Assembly (NCBI GenBank): GCA_034401795.1
Contig: CM067360.1
Location: forward strand, 52,846,268 to 52,910,267
DNA: 64,000 nt
DNA from: Chaetoderma sp. LZ-2023a
Taxonomy: Eukaryota; Mollusca; Caudofoveata; Chaetodermatida; Chaetodermatidae
Direction of reading: 5' to 3'
Shown in pieces: positions 31,499-39,876 of this stretch (its first letter is position 1; each line of letters opens with the position of its first letter). Both the position numbers and the translations under genes were made by a program. Below the pieces are notes generated by a model that was given only the letters and a program-made list of their open reading frames with translations, had not been told where the DNA came from and made no database searches.

Positions 31499-31815
31499 GC
31501 ATCTCTCACTCTTCCTGGCTACGGAGGCTAAATACGGCAGCCCACTTCCCGACCGCTAGTAGATCTTTGGGGTATCCAAGTCAGGAGTTCTTTTGTACTA
31601 CGAGCTGGCACCACTTCCTCTATGGCGGCCAGTATCTCCTCATCCGTCGGCGGTGTAACCTTGACTCGCTCGTGGATAATGTTGATGTCATGAAGCAGGC
31701 CTCGGACCCTGTCACAGTGGGACAGTGCACGTCGTGGCTGTCGTGCCGACTGTCATGCCGACTTGTCCTGCTGCCTATAGATAATCTGCTGGAGAACTGT
31801 ACCAAATATGGCAGC
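31499..31815 (-). pseudogene. Remnant coding sequence, minus strand
   Basis: One minus frame from about 31800 to 31575 reads through a single TGA-type stop with sequence of coding character (VLQQIIYRQQDKSA, then CDRVRGLLHDIN). There is no ATG at its start. It is probably the upstream part of the gene at 31016-31495 or a separate dead gene. Low confidence. Confidence 0.3.
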
Positions 31816-31848
31816 CGTTTAACCCCTCTATATACTCAGACCTTAAAC
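31816..31848 (+). promoter_or_regulatory. Promoter-like motif before gene 31849
   Basis: CGTTTAAC, TATACTCA and CCTTAAAC occur in order directly before an ATG at 31849-31851. The layout is shared with 29014-29049, and the last block with the minus gene at 28906. Confidence 0.5.
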
Positions 31849-32707
31849 ATGCTGCAGTATGTGCAACATCCAGATGGGGGCCGTTGAACCTGCGACATCG
31901 CACCGCACTGATCCTCGGAAGGACTGCCTGATGGTCATTCGACCCAGTATACATGATAAGAATTCGTTGTCCGCTGCTGGCAAGTACATCGCCTTTGCAA
32001 TCTCGGCACAGATCCACGAGATGAAGAGCATGACACTCGAGTTCAAGCTTCGGAGCACAACAGAACAGACGGTAGAGCTCCCGCAGGTTCTGAACAGGTG
32101 GGAGATCGTACAGAACAACAGCACCGTGGGCACCACCAATGTGAACGATGGGTACTGAGTCCTAGGTCCGCTGGCTCGTGATCCAACCTTCTATGTGAAG
32201 GGAAAGGGGTACTACACTGTTTGTGAGGGGTTCACGGAATTCGAACTACAGGTAGGTATCGAGAAGCCTGTGGCTGTCCCACTCTTCACCCTCCTCGAGA
32301 ACACACACGTGAATCCAGCTGCCATGCAGGATAGGTTGTTCATCCGGGTGTACACTGAGCATCTCGCAGATGCGTCGATGAATGCTCTAAGATTTCATGT
32401 CTGGCATGACGAGAATGACCAGGAACTGAAGCAAACGGGATCCAAACAGCAGATCATGCATGTGGAGCGAGAACACCAGCAGGTCCAAGGCACAGCTAAC
32501 CAACAGGTAGAGCTGACATTGCATCGTGGTGCACCGGACTGTGTCGCTGTTGCGGTCCTGGTTCAGAAGGGGGCAGCCATCCAGCAGGTGGATAAGCTGG
32601 ACGACTTCAAACTTGTGGTTGCTGGGACCAATGTTCTTGGTGAGGTACGCGAGCTGGCTGACTGCCAACTCTACAGACAGAAAATGCATATGCACTTCTG
32701 CGACTAA
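31849..32707 (+). pseudogene. Polinton beta-rich protein, probable minor structural protein
   Basis: The main frame runs from ATG 31859 to TAA 32705-32707 with one TGA at 32156-32158, about 280 codons. A better-placed ATG at 31849 after the promoter motif is in another frame, so a small indel near the start is possible. The protein alternates strand-like segments (MTLEFKLRSTTEQTVELPQV, TVCEGFTEFELQVGIEKP, QVELTLHRGAPDCVAVAVLV) and ends HMHFCD. Size and beta content fit a single jelly-roll penton-like or other capsid-associated protein, but no sequence motif proves it. Confidence 0.5.
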
Positions 32708-32782
32708 CCAGTGGAAGCGACGACCTCGAGTTGGCACTCGAGGGCCGTCACCACCACGGGGGCAGGGACATCCCGCCTAATC

Positions 32783-32917
32783 ATGGCAACCCGGCTGAGC
32801 TTCAACATCAGGGACCTCATAGCTGGGCCTCGCCAATTAGGTGTGACGGTACTTTACTTTGGCTATGCTACGGTATGCGTATCGAACACATCAGGTATTC
32901 AGCTTGAGCGTGCGTAG
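32783..32917 (+). CDS. Polinton small hydrophobic peptide, 44 aa
   Basis: ATG 32783 to 32917. A short basic N terminus is followed by a hydrophobic stretch (GVTVLYFGYATVCV). It overlaps the 3' end of the convergent minus gene by 19 bp. It is too short to classify and may be chance. Confidence 0.3.
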   Translation: MATRLSFNIRDLIAGPRQLGVTVLYFGYATVCVSNTSGIQLERA

Positions 32918-33273
32918 AGCACGACCCCTGTCATCACCGCTGCAGCTGCCACCACTACTATAAGCTCTGCTGTCTTCTGACCTGTCGATGCTTCATAGTC
33001 GAGCGTTGGCTCAGATACAGCCTCGTAGTACTCATCGAGACTTTCATCTGCCTCTTTGAGGCTCTGGTTGGCCTGAGCTCGGAGTTGTCGTCGGCGTGCC
33101 TCCCTCTGGCGCATCCGCTCGAGTGCTTTGCTGTATTCAAACTTCTCCTTAGACAGCTTCTCCATCGCCTGGTTATGACGCTCACACTCGACCTCTGCTG
33201 CCTTCTTGTCGGCGAAGCTGAGTCCCCAGTTCGCTAAGGCAAACACGCCCGCATTCAAGATTGCGGATGCCAT
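32899..33273 (-). CDS. Polinton coiled-coil membrane-anchored protein, 124 aa
   Basis: An intact ORF from ATG 33271-33273. A small hydrophobic N terminus (ASAILNAGVFALANWGLSF) precedes a long charged helix (about residues 30-80, HNQAMEKLSKEKFEYSKALE). Then come the pattern ADESLDEYYEAVSEP and a C-terminal membrane segment (LIVVVAAAAVMTGVVLYA). I recall the same plan (hydrophobic start, KLxxxK helix, DE-x-EYY) in uncharacterised proteins next to Polinton genes of cnidarians. It may be a minor virion or assembly factor. It is divergent with the + gene at 33324 across a 50-bp promoter-like gap. Confidence 0.6.
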   Translation of the reverse strand: MASAILNAGVFALANWGLSFADKKAAEVECERHNQAMEKLSKEKFEYSKALERMRQREARRRQLRAQANQSLKEADESLDEYYEAVSEPTLDYEASTGQKTAELIVVVAAAAVMTGVVLYARSS

Positions 33274-33323
33274 GCTATAGTCTACAGTTTAAAGTTACTA
33301 TATAGCTGTCCCCAGCGACGGGT
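33274..33323. promoter_or_regulatory. Divergent Polinton promoter region
   Basis: Contains CTATAG, CAGTTTAAAG and CTATATAG between two divergent ATGs, so TATA-like boxes face both ways around a central TTTAAA. Confidence 0.45.
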
Positions 33324-33710
33324 ATGTATGAACCAGAGTCGTATGAGGATCCAGTCAAGGATATAGATGACGAGGACTATGAGGAGGACTATGATGAGGA
33401 GGATGATGCAGACGACTACGATGTAGCGGAGACCGCGGGTGAGTATGATGATGTAGAGTCTGAATCCTGCAAGCTAATACACAGAGCGAAAGGAATCTAT
33501 CACACTTACGTAAAAGGTTCTATCGGTCCGCTGGCAGAAGTTGGGGCTCTGATCACTCTGTTCACAACGAAGGCGGGCGAGATTGTCCACAAGATCGCCA
33601 ACAATGCTCTCCATGGTGTGGAGAAGATTTCTGAAGCCATACCAGCCATCGCCTCAGGAGTAGGTACGTTCTTCGGAGTCGCAGGCCCTTGGCTACGTAC
33701 GTTGCCATAA
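33324..33710 (+). CDS. Polinton acidic protein with hydrophobic tail, 128 aa
   Basis: ATG 33324, intact. Residues 1-45 are almost all Asp, Glu and Tyr (DDEDYEEDYDEEDDADDY). Residues 50-128 are amphipathic to hydrophobic (GPLAEVGALITLFTTKAG, AIASGVGTFFGVAGPWL). An acidic leader before a membrane-active helix recalls capsid-internal lytic proteins in which the acidic part keeps the helix in check; this is inference only. I have no family name. Confidence 0.5.
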   Translation: MYEPESYEDPVKDIDDEDYEEDYDEEDDADDYDVAETAGEYDDVESESCKLIHRAKGIYHTYVKGSIGPLAEVGALITLFTTKAGEIVHKIANNALHGVEKISEAIPAIASGVGTFFGVAGPWLRTLP

Positions 33711-33759
33711 CACTCGCGGCCATCTGGGCCGCCGAACATATAAGCCATACCATATAAGG

Positions 33760-34047
33760 ATGGCATCTCTATACGACTGGGTCAAGACACTTAACTTCCG
33801 AGGGTTAGTCGATAAGCTACCGTTCAGCGAGGATCCAACAGAGACTAGACGCCAGTGTACGGATGTGTTTGAGGAGGTCTTCAGTGATAGTCGAATGCAT
33901 AACGGTCGTCTCTTCGTCTGTGTAGAGTTCGCCCAGGCTGTGCGTGACAGGACGGGAGTGGACGTCAGTGATACCCTCACCCAGACCATGCGTGACAGGA
34001 CGGGAGTGGACATCAGTGATGAAATCTGGGGGCTTCAGCTTTCTTGA
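33760..34047 (+). CDS. Polinton small protein, 95 aa, overlaps integrase start
   Basis: ATG 33760 to 34047. It begins SLYDWVKTLNFRGLVDKLPF and contains a tandem duplication encoding RDRTGVDVSD and RDRTGVDISD (nucleotides about 33942-34020). The 3' end overlaps the integrase ATG (34019) by 29 bp in another frame. I do not recognise it. It is soluble and of mixed character, and the internal duplication looks recent. Confidence 0.45.
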   Translation: MASLYDWVKTLNFRGLVDKLPFSEDPTETRRQCTDVFEEVFSDSRMHNGRLFVCVEFAQAVRDRTGVDVSDTLTQTMRDRTGVDISDEIWGLQLS

Positions 34048-35023
34048 GGAACTCTACTATCAGCCTGGTGGATATTACCGTGAGCTCCACCAACTACTCG
34101 AGGCTGTACATCGCAAGGGCCACAACTTCATATTGGAGACAGTTAGCCAGTGGCTCAGCCGCCAGGCGATGTGGCAGATATACAGACCTCGTCCACGGCA
34201 CATCAGGCATGCCCATTTCGATGAAACTGTCCCGAATAGAGTTCACCAGGCAGATGTTCTATCCCTTCCACACGACTCAGTTGGTCGTAAGACCTATAAG
34301 TATGCCCTCACCATCGTCGATGTCGTCAGCAGGTACAAGGCTGCAGCACTGCTCACAGACAAGTCAGCTGGCCAGGTGGCCCAGGCATTCCAGGGTGTCT
34401 ACGAGGATCCGGAAAATCCCCTCTCGTGGCCAGAAGTGTTGCAGGTGGATGAGGGTAAGGAGTTCAGAGGCGAGACTGCGGCCCACATGCGGAACCATGG
34501 TGTGGCAATTAGACGAGGTGAAGTTGGTCACCACCATGCCCAGGCAATCGTCGAGCATTGGAATCGGACACTGGCAGAGAGACTGTTCCCACACCAATAT
34601 GCCCAGGAAATGGCACAGGCTGGAGAACAGTCCAGGGTGTGGGTGAAAGGTTTGCCCCGGGTGGTAGAGTGATCCAATACTGAGGTAACTCGGTTAGCTG
34701 GTAAGAAGTCAGTAGAGGCTATCCAACGACCCTCTGTTTCCCAACCTTCCGGAGGATCGGACAAGGAACAGGTGTGCCTTCCATCTTATGCTCTGGTTCG
34801 GTACCTGTATGAATCTGGTGAGTTGGAAGGTGGGCGACGACGTGCAACAGATCCTAACTGCTCGCTAGATGTCCACATACTTGACAGGTATGTCGAGATG
34901 GAGGGGCAGCCTACCCTGTACTATCTGGCATGCTCAGAGAGCTGTCCCAAACGTCCGTTTGTTCGGGAGGAGCTTCAGGTGGTCCCTCCAGACACACAGC
35001 TGCCACCGTCGCCAGGTGTCTAA
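34019..35023 (+). pseudogene. Polinton DDE integrase, one stop
   Basis: A retrovirus-like integrase that inserts the element. From ATG 34019 the N-terminal helical part (FLEELYYQPGGYYRELHQLL) is followed by the RNase H-fold core. The first Asp is in HQADVLSLP, the second in VLQVDEGKEFRG and the Glu in AQAIVEHWNRTL, so the catalytic triad is intact. TGA at 34670-34672 interrupts the frame; reading resumes in the same frame with EVTRLAGKKS and the C-terminal chromo-like part (ALVRYLYESGELEGGRRR, PFVREELQVVPPDT) to TAA 35021-35023. The total of about 334 codons is normal for Polinton integrases. It is convergent with the polymerase gene, 56 bp away. Confidence 0.9.
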
Positions 35024-35079
35024 GCCTGAGGGATATGGTACTCGATTGGCTCGGTATGGACACCATCTGGCAACACATG

Positions 35080-38000
35080 TCACTTATCGTAGTAGGCTGA
35101 GAGACTGAGTTTTTCCTGTTCATACGTCACCATGCCCTGGTTGCGCATGCGTAGGCCTCGGTTTGTAGCTCTGTCCATGCTACCGTTTAGGGCACTGAAG
35201 AACCTCTGCCAAGAGACATCATTCTGACGTTTAGACATACCTTTGGCTGAGCATTTCACCTTCCCAGCGAGGCTCTCCACGTAGTAGCACATGGAACAGA
35301 GAGCGATACCACAGTCGCCTTCGAACTCGAGCTTGGACAGTCCCGGAGTCCATCCAGACCACTTGTCCCAAGCTAGCCACTCCCACTTATGAGCCTTATA
35401 CTCTGCTCGCATCTCAGGGCGAATGACTTCGTCGAGGCTGGAGGCAGCTATTGCGATGTACGCAGAGTCTCTGTCCATCTGCAGGTACTCAAAGCTGTCA
35501 CGAGGCACATAGTGTTCCAGGAAGTCGTAGTAGAACTCCAGCATCCTCAGCTTCGCGAGCTCGTATACGGCTATCCCCACCTGGAAGGGGCGACGAATGG
35601 TGATTTTGGCCTTGCGACTCTGGAGCTCATAGGACTCGCCGATCTCCTCGAGATTCTCGAACCATGCACTGTGGAGGGCTCTATCTACCACTCGTTCATC
35701 CTTGGTGAAGGCCGTGTTGCTGTGATGCTCTAGAGCCTCGATGAGCTTGCCGTAAGCACTGTTGCCTAGTAGCTTGAACAGATCTGCCAAGAGCGCTTTG
35801 CTCTTATCAACATCTCCTGTATGACGAGCATCGGTAACATTGTTCACAAACCACTCAAAGGGTCTCTGCAGTTTGTAGTCTATTGTGCGGTAGACAGCTG
35901 TAATCCCTAGCCCATGGGCGAGGTACCACTTGAGTGACGGTGCATACCAGAGCTTCCTCTTGGCTGAGAGTGCACCGACTAGTTTACTGGTTGTGCGATG
36001 TTTCCTACCTGTTTTCTCTAGGTATGTGAGCATCTCAACAGATACTGCCTCAGCTGGAATCTCTCTGTTGTAGGAGAGAGGTGGCATTTCCTCGAACTTC
36101 GCCCACAGTGCCTTAGGAACCTCTATGTCCACTTCAGCGAAACAGAACCAGTGGTCAGCCAGCAGATCCTTCTTAAATCGTGCTACCTCGCTAGCACCGG
36201 ACCACTGCCGTACTGTCTCCTTACCACATGGCATCTCTTTAACCATCGTAGACAAGTACAGGGCATTAGCATCATAGCCTAGAAGACGTTTGCAGACCTT
36301 ACCGCCACGGATTCGAGTCATGCCTGCCTCGTGGTGTCAAGTGAAGACAATGCTGGGTCCGCAACAACTGCATCTTTCGGCATCTCATAGGCCTCCTTGT
36401 TTGGGGCATAGATGCCAACATCAGGCATGTTTTTAGTGGTTCCACGAAGCAGATACTGCAGAGACACTCCTGGGAGGGACACAGCATCCTTGAGAATGTC
36501 TATACCTCTGTCTGTGTAGAACTGTTGCATCCACTCTAGGGCTTCGATGAATGGGCTGACATCCAAGTTATTGTAGTATCGCAACCAGTCAGCGAACGCC
36601 CGCATTCCATTGTCTCCGAATGTCTGTTTGCACTGTTTCTACTCCGATAGCTTAAGGAGGTAGCCCCCCTTGAGCTTAGACCACCACGCTGGGTAGTCGG
36701 GGAGTCTGGGATAATTAAGCCTCTCGGGTGTGTCGAACCATTCATATGGGAACCAGCTCTTCTGCTGTGTACACCCATAGGCTTTGATCCATGCCTCGTA
36801 GGAGACTCCTGGGCCTAGGTAGTTCAAGACATCGCGAAACCTAAGCTCGGGGGTGATGAGGAACATTGTCTGGTTCACTTTCTTGGTGACTTTCACTGTG
36901 CCAGTACTGTTGGTCAGCTCATCCACAAAGTGCTTCTTGATCAGGTTTAGGTCATAGCGGCCAGAGTTGAAGCCTAGCACCGGAACTTGGTCACATCACT
37001 CGGTAATCAGGTGCTGCTGTCGTTTTGGGAGCTTGTCAAGGTCTAAAGGTATGATCTGTGCCCTGACGTCTGTATGGATTCTGTGTGCTCGCCTGGTAAT
37101 CTCATCCATGAATGCCTTGATCAGAGCTTCTGGGTCAGGATTCCAAGGAGCAGCGGACTGACACAGAGATCGGTATGTGTGTACTCTCAATCGTGAGAGT
37201 CTCCGTAGGATGTGTGTTGATACCATCTACGAGTGCTTTGAAGTCGTAAACTATGAAGTGTGGGTATGGGACAGTCCGAACTCGTTTAGGGATGCTTGGA
37301 CAGCGTTTTATACAACACTCCCACTGTACCACAAGCGTGCATCCAGAGGCTCTCAGCTTCTCATCTCTCAGGACTGTCTTGCGGTATCTTTGTTCGGCAT
37401 CCTCACCTCACTGGTGTTGCCGACATCCATGCCAGTAACAGCCGTGGAACTGGTAAACAGTGTTGGTGGCCGGATCATAACCATCTACGGGAGCACCCTC
37501 AATCCAACGCTCACCACCGTGCCCACACTGTACATGGTGTATGTGTACGCCTCTGTTTCTCGACTCATACTCGATCCAACGAGTAGCCGCTGAACTGGAT
37601 GGTTGGGGCGGATAGAATGCTTTCTCATATGCAGACTGTGTTGCATCAACCTTCTCCCCAGGGCACTCTATGGTTGTTTTGCTGCCTGTACAACGGTCAG
37701 CATGACGCTGAGGATTCGAGGCCTTTGTGAACCTCTGCTGACAGTGACTGCAGACTAGTGTATGTGCGAGCTTGGAGATGTTCTTGATGTAGAAGGTGTG
37801 GTGGTCCCACACTCCGATGGTCATGGTGTCACGGTAATGAGCCGCTTGCCTGATCAGGTGCCAGGTGCCCTCTTCAGTTGGTTCGTACACGCGAATCCTG
37901 ATCTTGGCAAAGAACTCTACCTTGCCCAGTTGGTCTAGGGATGTCTTTGGTACGTCAGCCACAGGCCTGTTCAGGCCATAGAACTGTGTGGCAAGCCCTC

Positions 38001-38940
38001 GTGCAGGAGCTGTACTTCTATTAGCTCTCACTCCTCAGTGGACTGCTAGACATCTCCAGAGATACAGGTTGTCACTGTAGGTGTCGAGGGCAGTCATACT
38101 CTTCTTCTGTCGTAGCCAGTCTGGGAGGGGGCCTGTCCCAAGCAGAGGTTGGCGGTCGATGACAGCCCTGACCTCAACGTTGATTGATCGAGTGAAAGCC
38201 CACTTGGTGTTGGGTCAATCGATGGTGTCTGGGTCAAGGCGGGCTTGCTCTCTTGCCGCCACCCAGTACTGAGCTGCTCCTATCGTTTTCAGCTACGGAC
38301 TCCTTGGAGCGTTCTTGTGGAAGAGCATCACCCTACCGTCCTCGATGTGTCAGATGCGATAGGTGTGGGTATACCGGAGGTAGAAGGCGTTCTGGACAGT
38401 CTGCTGGATCTTACCCATGATCTGTCCTGTAATGTCTCCATTGAGGCCTTGGAAGAACGTCCAGCATAGTGTTCGCCATCCTCTCCCCTCACCTTCCATC
38501 TCACCCAGACGTTCATTGAGAATCTGCTCACCCTCTCGCCTTATGCTCCTGGCTAAGGGTTCAGACCTCCCTATCACAAGCTTAGTGATCCTGCGTGGGG
38601 CAGGTAGGCACTCCATTTGATGGTCTGCCATCCGCGTCGCTACAGCTTTGGTTCGTAAGCTAGCAGTCACCTCCTCGTCCAACCGACGAAGCTCACGGCT
38701 CCACTGCGCTTTCTTGTGGAAGTTCTCAGGATCATCTCTGGTGGTCGCTGGAAACCGTCCCGTCTTCATTGCTCAGGAGAGTCGCTTCTGCAACTCATCG
38801 GCACAGGCCTGTCCGATCATCTGGAGCAGGTCGGCTTTCTTGGCCTTAGAGTAGCCTCTAAGGCCGAATTGCTTGGCCTTAGAGTAACCTCTAATGCTGA
38901 ATTGCTTTGCAATAGCGCAAAGCTGTGCAACAGTAATCAT
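35080..38940 (-). pseudogene. Protein-primed family B DNA polymerase, heavily broken
   Basis: This polymerase replicates the element from a terminal protein. The coding strand starts at ATG 38938-38940 with a SAP-like helix repeat, then an N-terminal domain with PLLGTGPLPDWLRQKK. A C2H2 finger (CSHCQQRF, then HADRC, near 37690-37750) and the endonuclease-like block VDGYDP followed by FHGCYWHGC (near 37415-37475) come next. The Exo I strand is IVYDFKALVDG (near 37240; family usually DxE, here DFK), Exo II is GFNSGRYDLN (near 36950), motif A GYDANALYLS (near 36265), motif B LLGNSAYGK (near 35770) and motif C QMDRDSAY (near 35465). In-frame stops lie at 38773, 38350, 38293, 38215, 38035, 37408, 36996, 36639 and 36337; frame changes occur near 37150 and 36360. 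The polymerase active-site Asp residues are present, but the gene cannot be expressed. Confidence 0.92.
38776..38940 (-). other. SAP-like N-terminal module of the polymerase frame
   Basis: 54 codons from ATG 38940 read VAQLCAIAKQF, RGYSKAK twice, then KKADLLQMIG, the pattern of a SAP-type DNA-binding helix pair. A 33-bp tandem duplication (about 38845-38910) has doubled the middle. A TGA at 38773-38775 separates it from the rest, which continues in the same frame. It may instead be a tiny separate gene. Confidence 0.5.
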
Positions 38941-38963
38941 GGTGTTTACCACTGTGGATGCCT

Positions 38964-39165
38964 GTCTCTAAATGGGCGTTCAGACCCTATTATGTGTGGT
39001 TGAAAACAAGGCGATCAGTACCTGGAACCTGAGGGAGGCCCGTGTCGATATGATAGTGGATGCTCATCTCTAAATGGCCGTTCAGACCCTATTATGTGTG
39101 GTTGATCACAAGGCGATCAGTGGTGTATATCCCTGTGGATGACTATCTCTAAATGGGCATTCACG
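38964..39165. repeat. Direct repeats in the Polinton right subterminal region
   Basis: A ~55-bp unit (TCTCTAAATGGGCGTTCAGA, then CCCTATTATGTGTGGTTGA, then ACAAGGCGATCAGT) occurs at about 38964-39019 and 39065-39121, with a partial third copy at 39147-39165. Spacing is about 100 bp. Confidence 0.85.
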
Positions 39166-39187
39166 TGCCCAGAGGTTGGGCCCTCGG

Positions 39188-39395
39188 CGACGTAGATTGC
39201 CACGTCTGCGTCTACGTGAACGTCCAGTGATGTAGATAAATATTTGGGGCAAAGTTATCTACCAGGACGCGCCGCGACGTAGATAGCTGTCGGGGCAAAG
39301 TTATCCACAGGGACGCACTGCGACGTAGATAGCTGTGGGGGCAAAAAGTTATCTACCGGGATGCACCACGACGTAGATAGCTGTGGGGGCCAGGG
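39188..39395. repeat. 46-48-bp tandem repeats at the Polinton right end
   Basis: Four clear units and one degenerate unit of GACGTAGATAGCTGTGGGGG, then CAAAGTTATCTACC, then GGGACGCACYGC. Subterminal tandem repeats next to the inverted repeat are common in Polintons and may bind replication or transposition proteins. The left end has no counterpart. Confidence 0.85.
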
Positions 39396-39478
39396 ATTGA
39401 GAGGGCAGGTGGGGCCACGGATCGCCAATCGGCGCCAGTGGAGGGAGGTGGTATCATTTTGACTCCGGGCATACTACT
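39389..39478 (-). repeat. Polinton right terminal inverted repeat
   Basis: Reverse complement starts AGTAGTATGCCCGGAGTCAA, matching the left end with a few mismatches over about 75 bp. Confidence 0.9.
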
Positions 39479-39483
39479 AATGT
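39479..39483. other. Polinton target-site duplication, right copy (AATGT)
   Basis: Matches 24163-24167; see that entry. Confidence 0.85.
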
Positions 39484-39692
39484 GTTCTGCATAGCCATTG
39501 CTATTTGTCCTTCTGTAAACCAAATGAACTGAACCCGTTGCCTGGCAATAGATCTAAAAATTTAGCAACAATCTTGTTCATGGAAGACTGCGAAATGAGC
39601 AGCAAATCTCTAGCCACAATTTGAAAACTACCAGTAGCATAAAATCTCAAGGCGGCTTTAAGGTGTATAAATGGTGGCACTGGGTTTCAATT
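39484..39692 (-). pseudogene. Harbinger transposase, N-terminal part
   Basis: The minus frames give PFIHLKAALRFYATGSFQIV, ARDLLLISQSSMNKIV and, after a frame change near 39545, FIWFTEGQIAMAMQNT. These match the helix-turn-helix region and linker before the DDE core in HARBI1-like transposases. The last codons meet the Polinton target duplication and continue on the other side at 24162. A stop lies upstream near 39693, so the true start is lost. Confidence 0.8.
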
Positions 39693-39876
39693 GGTTCTCC
39701 TTCACCTAAAGGCGTGTTCTAAAAAAACAATGTGACCTTTAGGTTAGGAAGCGATTTAAAGGAGACCTTTTCTACGAAATAAAGATTGCGTCTGGAATAA
39801 CATAAGGCAACATTAACAGGAAAACAATAGACATAACGGAGACCTTAGTGGCAAGGAGCATTCTAAAATACGGACC

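Larger units (their letters stand above)
24168..39478. mobile_element. Maverick/Polinton element, 15.3 kb, inactivated
   Basis: A self-synthesising DNA transposon with virus-like genes. It is bounded by ~90-bp terminal inverted repeats starting AGTAGTATG and flanked by the 5-bp duplication AATGT. Diagnostic genes are the DDE integrase (34019-35023), packaging ATPase (30248-30937) and protein-primed family B DNA polymerase (35080-38940, minus). About twelve further ORFs lie on both strands, mostly on +. I found no gene resembling the usual ~600-residue double jelly-roll major capsid protein or the adenovirus-type cysteine protease. Nine stops in the polymerase and breaks in the integrase, ATPase and several accessory ORFs show that it is dead. 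It sits inside the Harbinger transposase gene, so it is the younger of the two. Confidence 0.92.
21207..39876. mobile_element. PIF/Harbinger DNA transposon, interrupted by a Polinton
   Basis: The ends are inverted: TGGGCCGTATTTTAGAAT at 21207-21224, and the reverse complement of TGGTCCGTATTTTAGAAT at 39859-39876. Inside are the two genes of a Harbinger element, a Myb/SANT-like gene on + (22256-23489) and a DDE transposase on - (23521-24162 continuing at 39484-39692). They converge with about 30 bp between them. Subterminal AAGG/CCTT-rich repeats are present at both ends. Harbinger elements usually duplicate a 3-bp TWA site; I could not confirm one, so the exact ends are approximate. The element is old: both genes are broken. 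Without the 15.3-kb insertion it would be about 3.4 kb. Confidence 0.7.
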
